Source: FEN-1350 sp964643355
GTDB lineage: Bacteria > Planctomycetota > Phycisphaerae > Sedimentisphaerales > Anaerohalosphaeraceae
Length of the DNA stretch: 64,000 nt
Direction of reading: 5' to 3'
Assembly: GCA_964643355.1 (NCBI GenBank)
Contig: CAZXPW010000011.1
Coordinates: forward strand, 1-64,000
The position numbers and the translations under genes were made by a program. Shown here in pieces: positions 1 through 8,033 of this stretch. The notes beneath the pieces are model-generated. The model saw only the letters and a program-made list of their open reading frames with translations. It had not been told where the DNA came from and made no database searches. The first letter of the stretch is position 1, and each line of letters begins with the position of its first letter.

Positions 1-268
1 CCAGCACCACCACCCGCATCGTCTCCGAATCCTTCTCGACCGGAAAAACAAACGGCTCAAATTCCCGGGCCAGGACTTCGGGGAAAAACAACCGGCTGAA
101 TCCATTGTTGTTCGTTCGACAATCTCGTCCTTCGACCACCAGGGGAGTCAGCACCGACGCGGAAAAACCATATCCAATCCACCGGAGAATTCCCTCCGCC
201 GTAATCAATCCGAAGACCGGAAACAGGACAAACATAAGCCGAAATACCCACAGTCGGCTTTTTCTCAT
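1..268 (-). CDS. Membrane-anchored protein, N-terminal part (cut by window edge)
   Basis: The first 89 codons of a gene that runs off the left edge. The frame stays open from an ATG at 268 to base 1. The protein starts with a basic MRKSRLW head, followed by one hydrophobic segment (about residues 7-27), so it is probably anchored in the membrane or carries an uncleaved signal. Next comes a polar region with NNNGFSRLFFPEVLAREF and VFPVEKDSETMRVVVL. From memory, this arrangement (anchor, then a short 'FFP...FVFP.EK..' lead-in) resembles planctomycete proteins that continue into SGNH-hydrolase-like or TPR domains. The diagnostic part lies outside the window, so no function is assigned. No clear Shine-Dalgarno precedes the ATG. 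It lies 120 bases downstream of the ymdB-like gene on the same strand. Confidence 0.6.
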   Translation of the reverse strand, partial: MRKSRLWVFRLMFVLFPVFGLITAEGILRWIGYGFSASVLTPLVVEGRDCRTNNNGFSRLFFPEVLAREFEPFVFPVEKDSETMRVVVL

Positions 269-387
269 CTTTGCAGATGAAACGGACAGCAAGGTCGGAT
301 TCCGTTTGGGAATCCTCAAATGTTTGTTATTTCGGGGATGAGTCGCCACGGTCCTGTCTCCTGGATCCCGCTTTGGCGATTGGATAT

Positions 388-1236
388 TCAGTACTCCGCG
401 TAATACTCCGGTCGTCCATCGTCGCTGTCATATCCGGCCAGGTCGTGCGAGGATTCGCTGATCTGCAATCGTTCGATCTGTTCGGCCCGACGCAATTGGG
501 TATCGTAGGTAACCTCAATGGCGCTGATCCGAAGATCCTCGGTTGCGACCTCAAACGGGTACGGCATCTGGGTACGAAAGGCACGGATGACATTCTCCGT
601 TTTGCGGCCCAGAACCGAATCATGGCTGCCGGTCATTCCGATGTCCGTAATGGCGGCCGTACCTCTTGGCAAAATCCTTTCATCGGCGGTAACCACATGG
701 GTATGAGTGCCATACACACAGGCGACCTTACCATCCAGATAATATCCCATCGCGATCTTTTCGCTGCTGGCTTCCGCGTGCATCTCGACAAACACCAGAT
801 CCGCTTCGTTCTGAAGTTTGACCAGCAGCGAATCAATTTTGGCGTACGGGCAGTCAGACGGCTTCATGAATATGCGGCCGATCAGGCAGATCACCGCCAC
901 CCGTGGCCCCTTGGCCGTCTGATAAACCGCATAATCACGACCCGCCGCGCCAGGCGACAGATTCGCAGGACGAACGATATTCCCGGCCGATTCCAAAGTG
1001 GAAATGATCTCTCGTTTTCGATAAGCGTGGTCGCCCAAGGTCACCAGATGGACACCATATTTGAGCAACTTGTCGTAAATTTGCGCCGTGATCCCCGAAC
1101 CGCCGGCGGCGTTTTCCGCGTTGGCAATCACGCAATCGATCGACCTTTGTCGAACCAGATCTCGAAGCGCCTGGGACAGGATATATCGACCCGGTCGGCC
1201 GACGATATCCCCGATACACAGCACTTTGATCTTCAT
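388..1236 (-). CDS. YmdB-family metallophosphoesterase (TIGR00282)
   Basis: 282 residues, the usual length of the family. YmdB of Bacillus hydrolyses 2',3'-cyclic AMP and modulates RNase Y-dependent processes. Metal-site residues seen are D10 in GDIVGRPG, E41/N42 in NAENAAGG, H70 in LGDH, H153 in EMHAEAS, and H178/H180 in YGTHTHVVTADERILP. One ligand position differs: Bacillus has MGNH, here it is LGDH, so Asn is replaced by Asp69. The C-terminal VTDIGMTGSHDS-type loop is present. It lies 24 bases downstream of rny, the same ymdA-ymdB pairing as in Firmicutes, and is probably cotranscribed with it. The family call is firm; the physiological substrate is not shown by sequence. Confidence 0.93.
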   Translation of the reverse strand: MKIKVLCIGDIVGRPGRYILSQALRDLVRQRSIDCVIANAENAAGGSGITAQIYDKLLKYGVHLVTLGDHAYRKREIISTLESAGNIVRPANLSPGAAGRDYAVYQTAKGPRVAVICLIGRIFMKPSDCPYAKIDSLLVKLQNEADLVFVEMHAEASSEKIAMGYYLDGKVACVYGTHTHVVTADERILPRGTAAITDIGMTGSHDSVLGRKTENVIRAFRTQMPYPFEVATEDLRISAIEVTYDTQLRRAEQIERLQISESSHDLAGYDSDDGRPEYYAEY

Positions 1237-1260
1237 GCCTGGTTCTCCGAGGGTTTGGGA

Positions 1261-2856
1261 CTATCGGGCGTATTCGATGCAACGGGTTTCACGCAACAAG
1301 GTAACCTTGATCTCGCCCGGATAGGTCATTTCTTCTTCGATCTTCTTGGCAATGTCACGCGCGACCGTGGCCGCCGCGCCGTCATCAACCTTGCTGGCAT
1401 CCACGATCACGCGGACCTCACGACCGGCCTGGATCGCGTAACAGGACTCGACGCCCTTGAAGCTGTTGGCGATCTCTTCCAGCTTTTCCAGTCGTTTGAT
1501 ATAGCGTTCCAGGGTTTCGCGCCTGGCTCCCGGCCGCGATGCGCTGATGGCGTCAGCCGCCGCAATCAGTGGCGTATAGGGATTGTCCGCGGGGATATCG
1601 CCGTGATGGGCTTCGGCAGCGTTGATGACAATCTGCGGTTCCTTGAAACGCTTCAGATAATTGGCCCCGATCGCCGGGTGTCCGCCTTCGACTTCGCGAT
1701 CCATCGCCTTGCCAATGTCATGCAACAAACCCGCCCGTTTGGCCATCGAACCATCCAGCCCCAGTTCGTCGGCCATCACCTGCGCCAAAAACGCCACTTC
1801 GACGCTGTGCCGCAGGACATTCTGCCCATAACTGGTCCGATAGTGCAACGCTCCAAGCATACCAATGATCTTGTTATTCAGGCCGCGAACATCGACTTCC
1901 GTCGCCGCTTCTTTTCCCATTTGCTGGACCTTGGCGTGCACATCCTTTTTGGTCTGTGCAACCAGTTCCTCGATGCGCGAGGGGTGGATTCGCCCATCCT
2001 GGATCAGCCGCTCCATGCTCAGACGGGCCGTCTCACGACGGATGGGGTTAAATCCGCTTAACACAATCACTCCCGGCGTATCATCCACGATCACATCCAC
2101 GCCGGTGGCTTTTTCGAAAGCCCGAATATTGCGGCCCTCGCGTCCGATAATGCGGCCCTTCATCTCGTCGTTGGGAATATCCACCATCGATACCGAAATT
2201 TCACAGGTTTGTTCGGCCGCATACCGCTGAATCGCCAAACTGATAATCTCGCGGCTCTTTTCTTCGCTGATCTCGTTGGCCTGTTCCAGCTTGCGCTCGA
2301 TGAGTTTGCTCATGTCCCGATCGCATTCTTCTTCGAGCCGCTTGAGCAGCATCTCCTTGGCTTGTTCAACATCCAGATTCGAGATCTTTAGCAACTGGTT
2401 TTTCTGCTGGGCGATTAGATTGGCCAAGTGTTTGGCCTTGGCGTCGTTGGACTGGTGTTTTTGTTCCAGTTCCCGTTCGTTATCGCGGAGTTGTTTTTCT
2501 TTCTGGTTCAGGGACTCGGTCTGTCGATCCAGAGCGTCCTCCCGTTTGCTTAGACGCCGTTCCAGATTCAACAATTCCGCCTGGGCGGTTTCCATCTCGG
2601 CGGTAAACTTCTCTTTCTTCTTGAGGAACTCGTTGGCCGCATTGAGCTGGGCCTCTTTGACGATATTCTCGGCCTGTTGATTGGCGACTTCGATGCGGTT
2701 CTTGGCCTCCTTCTCGGCGGCCAACAATTTGTTGCCTGCGATGGTTTTCTGAATTATAAAGGTGACGATTACCCCGACGGCCAGAGCGATGACGGCAATT
2801 ACGGCCGTCATCGTCCCGCTCAGGGCAAGGATGGGAAAAGAAATGAAACCCGGCAT
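1261..2856 (-). CDS. rny: Ribonuclease Y
   Basis: 531 residues. RNase Y is the membrane-bound endoribonuclease that initiates mRNA decay in many bacteria lacking RNase E. Domain order fits the family: one N-terminal transmembrane helix (about residues 12-36), a long charged coiled coil (about 45-200, rich in Glu/Lys/Gln), a KH RNA-binding domain containing GRIIGREGRNIRAFE, and an HD phosphohydrolase domain with LLHDIGKAMD followed by GGHPAIGA and AAEAHHGDI. It ends in the typical GEIKVTLLRETR tail. ATG at 2856 follows AAAGGG about nine bases upstream. The gene pairs with the ymdB-like gene and appears to be driven from a promoter about 510 bases upstream, which leaves a long leader. Confidence 0.97.
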   Translation of the reverse strand: MPGFISFPILALSGTMTAVIAVIALAVGVIVTFIIQKTIAGNKLLAAEKEAKNRIEVANQQAENIVKEAQLNAANEFLKKKEKFTAEMETAQAELLNLERRLSKREDALDRQTESLNQKEKQLRDNERELEQKHQSNDAKAKHLANLIAQQKNQLLKISNLDVEQAKEMLLKRLEEECDRDMSKLIERKLEQANEISEEKSREIISLAIQRYAAEQTCEISVSMVDIPNDEMKGRIIGREGRNIRAFEKATGVDVIVDDTPGVIVLSGFNPIRRETARLSMERLIQDGRIHPSRIEELVAQTKKDVHAKVQQMGKEAATEVDVRGLNNKIIGMLGALHYRTSYGQNVLRHSVEVAFLAQVMADELGLDGSMAKRAGLLHDIGKAMDREVEGGHPAIGANYLKRFKEPQIVINAAEAHHGDIPADNPYTPLIAAADAISASRPGARRETLERYIKRLEKLEEIANSFKGVESCYAIQAGREVRVIVDASKVDDGAAATVARDIAKKIEEEMTYPGEIKVTLLRETRCIEYAR

Positions 2857-3372
2857 CTGACAAACCCTTTCTTATGATCTATAGATCACTTTCGTGCAAA
2901 GGTTTGGCAGAAGACCCGGCGATATCCGCTTAGGGGATGACGGATCGATTCCAGAACGATTTTCAAGATCCCGGCAAATCCACCAGCCCCGGCGGGGGCA
3001 ACTGCAGGGATTGTCCGCAGAGAAGGGATTTTATCGTGCGGATCCCGGTTGTGAATGTGCCGTTTTTCGAACTCATGTTCCTGTTCTGTCTGGACGCTGT
3101 TGTCTGGTTCGATCCCAATACTCGCCGACACACGGGCAATTGTGGACTTGACAATGTTGAATGATGCGCCCATCCGCAACGATCGGAGCGTAATCTACTT
3201 CCTGCTCCTGCGGATGAACCATCCATTGCCTTTCGCCCTTGCCGGTGCAGTCGGCGTCCATGAAGCGTTAACACCAACTTGCCCACGCGGGGCTGGACTT
3301 CTACCGGTCGGAAAACGGTACTCGATTCCCATTCATTCCAACCACTTGCACCACAGTGATTCTTGTCACTGT
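2857..3372 (-). other. Unassigned rny leader region, small ORFs of uncertain status
   Basis: This stretch separates rny from its likely promoter and contains no gene I recognise. On the minus strand it carries two open frames: 3073-3261 (62 codons; Cys-rich, with HCQVHNCPCVGEYWD) and 2886-3179 (97 codons, ending ...GYRRVFCQTFARK). Neither has a good Shine-Dalgarno. The transcript would also form several short hairpins, such as TACCG/CGGTA and GCCC/GGGC near the 5' end. I checked by eye for tmRNA, RNase P RNA, SRP RNA and 6S RNA hallmarks and did not find them. It may be a structured leader or ncRNA, a small-protein locus, or decayed coding sequence. Confidence 0.4.
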
Positions 3373-3401
3373 TTTCTATCATATGAATCGACCAAGGTCA
3401 A
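3373..3401 (-). promoter_or_regulatory. Putative sigma-70 promoter upstream of rny
   Basis: On the minus strand, TTGACC (3396-3401), a 17-base spacer and TAGAAA (3373-3378) with a TG one base before the -10, giving an extended -10. The predicted start is near 3366, about 510 bases before the rny ATG. It is divergent from the promoter of the HTH regulator. Confidence 0.5.
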
Positions 3402-3431
3402 GTGGAAAAGTAAACAGAATTCGCATTTGAT

Positions 3432-3459
3432 TTGATTTCCTGAATAAGTCTGATAATAC
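3432..3459 (+). promoter_or_regulatory. Putative promoter of the HTH/pseudo-receiver regulator
   Basis: TTGATT (3432-3437), a 16-base spacer and TAATAC (3454-3459). The -10 overlaps the left arm of the inverted repeat at 3455-3470. Confidence 0.45.
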
Positions 3460-3470
3460 GATCTCGTATT
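3455..3470. promoter_or_regulatory. Inverted repeat overlapping the -10 box, possible operator
   Basis: AATACGA, two bases, TCGTATT: seven-base perfect arms. It sits on the -10 and presumed transcription start of the downstream DNA-binding regulator, a position typical of autorepression. A second, weaker inverted repeat (CCTAT...ATAGG, 3471-3487) follows immediately. Confidence 0.45.
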
Positions 3471-3551
3471 CCTATTATTCCCATAGGATTTTAGTTGATA
3501 ATTTTGAAAAAATTGGAGATCCGTTGGTTAATTGTCCTGGGCAAGGGGACG

Positions 3552-4217
3552 ATGAGAGAACAGGATCGGGCCCTTGCCGGGCCGGACGAGTCTATGGATG
3601 ATATTCGACTGGAATTTGTCGGGATGCAGGCACCAGCCATGAATAAACGCAAAGATGTACTGACAACCGGACAGGTCGCTCAAATCTGCAATGTGGCTCC
3701 TCGAACCGTCACCAAATGGTTCGACAGCGGACAATTAAAGGGCTATCGTATCCCGGGTTCGCGGGATCGGCGGATTCCAACGGGGGAATTGATTCGTTTT
3801 ATGAAAGCCCACTCGATTCCGACCGATGCTCTGGAAATGGGTCGAACCCGGGTAATGATCATCGATAGCAATACCGCGGTGGCATCAGGACTTGCAGCCC
3901 AACTGAAAGACCGCAAGGACTACGAGATCCAGATCGCCGAAAACAGCTTTGACGCCGGCCTGGTCGCCCAAAAACTTCTGCCCCATGTGATCCTGATTAA
4001 TCTGATGGCCAAGGACATCGATGCCGCTCATATTTGCCGGTATGTCCGGGCCAGTGACGACCTCAATGCCGCCAGGATACTCGCCATCGCCAATCGGCTC
4101 GGTGAAGCCGAGATCGCCGCCCTGATGAAAAAAGGGTTTGACGGCGCCGTTTCCAACGCCGGCGACATCCAGGAAATCATCCGCACGATCGAGGAAGCGA
4201 CCGCAATAATCTACTAA
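3552..4217 (+). CDS. Helix-turn-helix regulator with degenerate receiver domain
   Basis: 221 residues from the ATG at 3552, chosen because AAGGGG lies just upstream; ATG 3639 (residue 30), directly before the HTH, is the main alternative. Residues about 36-75 form an excisionase/MerR-type winged HTH (LTTGQVAQICNVAPRTVTKW and GYRIPGSRDRRIP). Residues about 94-215 have the fold pattern of a response-regulator receiver (VMIIDSN... VILINLMAK). The phospho-acceptor Asp that should follow the central hydrophobic strand is Asn (VILIN), the acidic pair is reduced to D-S, and the Thr/Lys positions are not evident. The protein therefore probably cannot be phosphorylated in the ordinary way. DNA binding is inferred; targets are unknown, though the palindrome at its own promoter is a candidate. 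Confidence 0.8.
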   Translation: MREQDRALAGPDESMDDIRLEFVGMQAPAMNKRKDVLTTGQVAQICNVAPRTVTKWFDSGQLKGYRIPGSRDRRIPTGELIRFMKAHSIPTDALEMGRTRVMIIDSNTAVASGLAAQLKDRKDYEIQIAENSFDAGLVAQKLLPHVILINLMAKDIDAAHICRYVRASDDLNAARILAIANRLGEAEIAALMKKGFDGAVSNAGDIQEIIRTIEEATAIIY

Positions 4218-4229
4218 ATCCCTCTCGTT

Positions 4230-5786
4230 TTACATTTCGGACAATCGGCGCCACCGGAAACCGGAGCCGTGAATGATTGCATCCGCATCCGGAAAAGAAT
4301 CCGATCCCGCCGGATATTCCACGGGAATTGAAGCGTCTTGCTCCCATGCCCGCAGGATCGGGGTTACCAGCGCCCAGGCCACTTCAATGTCATCCTGCCG
4401 CAGAAACAATGTCGGATCGCCTGTCATGGCGTCCAGAAGCAGCCGTTGATAGGACTCCGGGGCTTCGGAGCCGAATAAATCCCGATAGGTAAAATCCATG
4501 GAGAGCGTACTCATACAGACTTTTGAGCCCGGCCGCTTGGCCTGAAAACTCATCCGAATCCCTTCCTGCGGCTGAATCTTCAGGATCAGGACATTCGGTG
4601 GCAAATCTTCAAGGCCTACGGACGCAAACATCGAGTGGGGTACAGGCCGGAAGACAATCGCGATTTCCGTCACTTTCCGGGACATTCGCTTGCCCGTTCG
4701 CAAAAAGAACGGAACATCCTTCCATCGCCAGTTGTCGATCCACACGCGAGCCGCGACAAAGGTCTCGGTCCGTGAGTCGGATGTGATTCCGGATTCCTGC
4801 CGATATCCAGGAACCGACTGCCCATCCACACTCCCGGCCCCGTATTGGCCGCGGACGATATCCGTCGCCCAGGGTTGACAACGCAGCGGACGAACGCTTC
4901 GGAGCAGCTTAACCCGCTCGTCGCGGATCGCCTCGGCCGCAAACGCCACCGGAGGTTCCATCGCCACCAGAGCCAGCATCCCGAGAATATGGTTTTGAAA
5001 CATGTCTCGAGTCGCACCCGCCTGATCGTAGTATCCGCCGCGATGCTCCACCCCTACCGTTTCGGCGATGGTAATCTGCACTTGCTGGACAAAGTTTCGG
5101 TTCCAGATCGGCTCAAAGATGGCATTGGCGAATCGGAACATCAGGATATTTTGTACCGTTTCCTTGCCCATATAGTGGTCGATGCGGTAAATCTGCGATT
5201 CGTCAAAGTGTCGTCGAAGAATGGCGTTGAGCGCAATCGCCGAATCCAGGTCCTGGCCGAAGGGCTTTTCCAGAATCAATATCGGCGTCCCCTGATCGGG
5301 TACAACCGCCGGTTGCGCCAATCCAGAAACTCCCAGTCCATTAGCGATGGTCCCATACAAAGTCGGCGGGACCGACACATAGAACAACCGTCGGCCGAAT
5401 ACCGACCAGCGCCGGTCGGCTTCCGCCAGTGCGGTTCGCAAACCCTGGTACAATTCAGGATCGGAATAATCGCCTTTCAGATAAGAGAACCGCTCGACAA
5501 ATCGCCCCACTTCCCCGGTCTCCCGATCCCCCAGAGACCGGACAACAACTTCACGAAAGGTCTCATGGGTCAGGGGCGTTCGCCCGCACCCGATACAATA
5601 AAACTGATCTCCGAGCAACTCTTTTCGATAGAGCTCAAACAAGCTTCCATACAATTTCCGTTTCGCCAGATCGCCCGATGCCCCAAAGACCACCACCCCG
5701 CACGGCCTCGCTGGCGTTTCAGCACACAGCATCTCTTGCCGATCCGTCGTTGGTACCAGTGTATTTCCCACCGAATGATTGTCCAT
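4230..5786 (-). CDS. zwf: Glucose-6-phosphate 1-dehydrogenase
   Basis: 518 residues from ATG 5786; an in-frame TTG at 5792 is rejected because AAGGAAG sits seven bases before the ATG. The enzyme oxidises glucose 6-phosphate to 6-phosphogluconolactone with NAD(P)+, the entry to the oxidative pentose-phosphate route. The nucleotide-binding motif VVFGASGDLAKRKL lies near residues 32-45. The substrate motif RIDHYMGKETVQN is intact, as are the downstream NRNFVQQVQITIAE and GGYYDQAGATRDMFQNH blocks. No pgl or gnd partner is adjacent: the gene is monocistronic and divergent from the murein-recycling operon, with its own promoter at 5834-5862. Confidence 0.97.
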   Translation of the reverse strand: MDNHSVGNTLVPTTDRQEMLCAETPARPCGVVVFGASGDLAKRKLYGSLFELYRKELLGDQFYCIGCGRTPLTHETFREVVVRSLGDRETGEVGRFVERFSYLKGDYSDPELYQGLRTALAEADRRWSVFGRRLFYVSVPPTLYGTIANGLGVSGLAQPAVVPDQGTPILILEKPFGQDLDSAIALNAILRRHFDESQIYRIDHYMGKETVQNILMFRFANAIFEPIWNRNFVQQVQITIAETVGVEHRGGYYDQAGATRDMFQNHILGMLALVAMEPPVAFAAEAIRDERVKLLRSVRPLRCQPWATDIVRGQYGAGSVDGQSVPGYRQESGITSDSRTETFVAARVWIDNWRWKDVPFFLRTGKRMSRKVTEIAIVFRPVPHSMFASVGLEDLPPNVLILKIQPQEGIRMSFQAKRPGSKVCMSTLSMDFTYRDLFGSEAPESYQRLLLDAMTGDPTLFLRQDDIEVAWALVTPILRAWEQDASIPVEYPAGSDSFPDADAIIHGSGFRWRRLSEM

Positions 5787-5833
5787 CGTCAATCTTCCTT
5801 CAATAGGCCATGTCCAACTCGCTGGTCTGCTGA

Positions 5834-5862
5834 ATTATAGACCCCCCGCTGTCGATCGTAAA
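5834..5862 (-). promoter_or_regulatory. zwf promoter
   Basis: TTTACG (5857-5862), 17-base spacer, perfect TATAAT (5834-5839) on the minus strand. The predicted start is about 40 bases before the zwf ATG. Confidence 0.6.
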
Positions 5863-5893
5863 GCTTTCCGTCAGATCAAGTCGAGTTCCCATA

Positions 5894-5922
5894 TTGCCAA
5901 TCGCCGTATTGCCCGGTAGAAT
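5894..5922 (+). promoter_or_regulatory. anmK operon promoter
   Basis: TTGCCA (5894-5899), 17-base spacer, TAGAAT (5917-5922). The start would fall near 5929, leaving a short leader that holds GGAGA before the GTG at 5947. Confidence 0.55.
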
Positions 5923-5946
5923 CCCTGCGAGAAACGGAGACTTCTT

Positions 5947-7134
5947 GTGCAATGGAAGGATCAATATGTCGGCCGGCCGCGGCGAATCGCGGGCCTGATG
6001 TCCGGGACTTCTCTGGACGGAATTGATGTGGCGGTGATTGATTTCTCCGTTCAGAGGCGCCGCGCGGCGACGCAGTTGATCGCGTTTGAGACCATCCCCT
6101 GGCGGGCTTCGATCCGAAAGGACCTGTTGCGCCTCTGTACCCCCGGAGGCGGCACAACAGCCGAGATTTGCCGTCTTAATTTTCTCGTCGGGCATCTCTT
6201 CGCCGACGCCCTCATTCGAACCTGCCGCAAACATCGAATAGCCCTTGGTTCCATCGACCTGATCGGCTCGCACGGCCAGACTGTTTGGCACCAACCTCAA
6301 GAGCATCAATCAAGTCGGCGGTCGATCGCCTCTACGCTGCAAATCGGCGAGCCGGCCGTCATCGCTCAACAGACAGGTATCACCACCGTCGCCGATTTTC
6401 GAACCGCTGACATCGCCGCGGGGGGACAAGGGGCCCCGCTGGTCCCCTACAGCGACTTTGTTCTCTTTTGTCACCCGTCCAAAGCCCGGGTGATTCAGAA
6501 CATTGGAGGGATCGGCAATGTAACCTGGTTGCCCGCCCAATGCACCACGGGCGATATTCTGGCGTTTGACACAGGCCCCGGCAACATGGTAATCGACGGG
6601 CTTGTATCGTTGCTGACCCGGGGGAAACAGGCGTACGATTCAGGAGGTCATTTTTCCGCCAAAGGCGTTATCAACCGTTCGCTGCTGGCGCAGCTATTGC
6701 GACATCCGTTCTTGCGGAAGCGACCGCCAAAGTCAACAGGCCGCGAAGATTTTGGGATATTCTATTGCCACGAAATCTTAAATAAAGCCCGTCGACTCAG
6801 ACTTCGCCATGAGGATCTTCTTGCCACCGTCACCGCTTTTACCGCCCAAACGATCGCCGATGCTTATCGCCGCTTTCTCCCCGAACTCCCCGATGAAATC
6901 TTTCTGGCCGGCGGCGGAGCTCACAACCATACGCTGGTCCGTATGCTCGCGGACCAGTTGCCGGGCATTCCCATGGGTACCACCGATGATCTGGGTATTC
7001 CCACCAACGCACGGGAAGCCGTCGCATTTGCGATTCTTGCCCGCCAAACGATTCTCGGCCGTCCGAACAATGTCCCTACAGCCACCGGCGCCAAACACCC
7101 CGTTATCCTTGGAAAGATCATCCGGGTCTTATGA
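5947..7134 (+). CDS. anmK: Anhydro-N-acetylmuramic acid kinase
   Basis: 395 residues. AnmK opens the 1,6-anhydro ring of anhydroMurNAc and phosphorylates it, giving MurNAc-6-phosphate for murein recycling. Seen: the N-terminal ATP motif GLMSGTSLDGIDVAVID, SHGQTVWHQP, the catalytic-Asp block ADFRTADIAAGGQGAPLVP, and the late AGGGAHN motif. The start is GTG at 5947: no in-frame ATG precedes the first motif, and GGAGA lies six bases upstream. The stop overlaps the murQ start by four bases (ATGA), so translation is probably coupled. With murQ and the symporter it forms a three-gene operon that takes anhydro-muropeptide sugar to GlcNAc-6-phosphate. Confidence 0.96.
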   Translation: MQWKDQYVGRPRRIAGLMSGTSLDGIDVAVIDFSVQRRRAATQLIAFETIPWRASIRKDLLRLCTPGGGTTAEICRLNFLVGHLFADALIRTCRKHRIALGSIDLIGSHGQTVWHQPQEHQSSRRSIASTLQIGEPAVIAQQTGITTVADFRTADIAAGGQGAPLVPYSDFVLFCHPSKARVIQNIGGIGNVTWLPAQCTTGDILAFDTGPGNMVIDGLVSLLTRGKQAYDSGGHFSAKGVINRSLLAQLLRHPFLRKRPPKSTGREDFGIFYCHEILNKARRLRLRHEDLLATVTAFTAQTIADAYRRFLPELPDEIFLAGGGAHNHTLVRMLADQLPGIPMGTTDDLGIPTNAREAVAFAILARQTILGRPNNVPTATGAKHPVILGKIIRVL

Positions 7135-8033
7135 AAAAACGCATCCTGCCTCTAACTGAGAAACGCAACCCCCGCAGTCGTAAGATCGACCGACTCACGA
7201 CCCTGGGTATCGTTCGGTTGATCAATTTGGAAGACCGCCAGGTCGTCCCCGCCGTCGGCCGGCAAGCTCGCGCCATCGCCGCCGCCGTCGAAATGATCGT
7301 CGAACGCTTTCGTCGCGGAGGACGGCTTTTCTATATCGGCGCCGGAACCAGCGGCCGGCTCGGGGTTCTTGACGCGGCGGAATGCCCGCCAACCTTCGGA
7401 GTGCCGCCGACCGTTGTTCAGGGCATTATCGCCGGCGGTCGTCGTGCCTTGGTCCGCGCCGTCGAAGGCGCAGAAGACAACGAATCCGCCGGCGCCGCCG
7501 CGATCGACCGCCACCGCGTTCGTCCGCGCGATGTTGTCGTCGGCATCGCTGCCTGCGGACTGACGCCTTTTGTCCAAGCCGCGCTTCGCCGCGCGAAGGA
7601 GATTGGAGCCGGAACCGTTTTTATTACTTGTTCGCCTGAAGTCGTCCGGCAGATCCCCGCCGAAATCGTCGTCAATCCCGTCGTCGGTCCCGAAGTCATT
7701 ACCGGATCAACCCGTATGAAAGCCGGTACCGCCACCAAGCTGATTCTCAACACTCTGACTACCGCCACGATGATCCGCATGGGCAAAGTGTACGGTAATC
7801 TCATGGTTGATCTGAAAGCCACCAATAACAAGTTGCGCGACCGCTCCGTCCGGATCGTTATGGAACTGACAAACCTATCCCGACCTGCTGCAACAAAGTT
7901 GCTGGCTCGCGCCGGCGGCCGGGTCAAATCCGCCGTTGTCATGTATCATCGCAAGGTGTCCGCCAGCCGCGCCGCCGAAATCCTCGATGCCTCGGATCAA
8001 TCCCTCCGCAGAGCCATGGAGGATCGATCGTGA
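7131..8033 (+). CDS. murQ: N-acetylmuramic acid 6-phosphate etherase
   Basis: 300 residues, normal length. MurQ removes the lactyl ether of MurNAc-6-phosphate to give GlcNAc-6-phosphate and D-lactate. SIS-domain motifs are clear: FYIGAGTSGRLGVLDAAECPPTFG and AVEGAEDNE carry the two catalytic glutamates of the family. STRMKAGTATKLILNTLTT and YGNLMVDLKATNNKL are also present. Unusual: the family segment normally read as ASGRTPYV is ACGLTPFV here, replacing the Ser and Arg that line the sugar-phosphate pocket. The call remains MurQ because of the catalytic residues and the anmK neighbour. It overlaps both neighbours by four bases. Confidence 0.94.
   Translation: MKKRILPLTEKRNPRSRKIDRLTTLGIVRLINLEDRQVVPAVGRQARAIAAAVEMIVERFRRGGRLFYIGAGTSGRLGVLDAAECPPTFGVPPTVVQGIIAGGRRALVRAVEGAEDNESAGAAAIDRHRVRPRDVVVGIAACGLTPFVQAALRRAKEIGAGTVFITCSPEVVRQIPAEIVVNPVVGPEVITGSTRMKAGTATKLILNTLTTATMIRMGKVYGNLMVDLKATNNKLRDRSVRIVMELTNLSRPAATKLLARAGGRVKSAVVMYHRKVSASRAAEILDASDQSLRRAMEDRS

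Noticed and set aside
271..2061. Long open frame on the plus strand (about 596 codons)
   Set aside because: Antisense to the ymdB-like gene and rny, both of which are strongly conserved. Such mirror frames arise from the high-GC codon use of the real genes.
2863..3370. 6S RNA, tmRNA, RNase P or SRP RNA upstream of rny
   Set aside because: None of their hallmark conserved strings could be found by eye on either strand.
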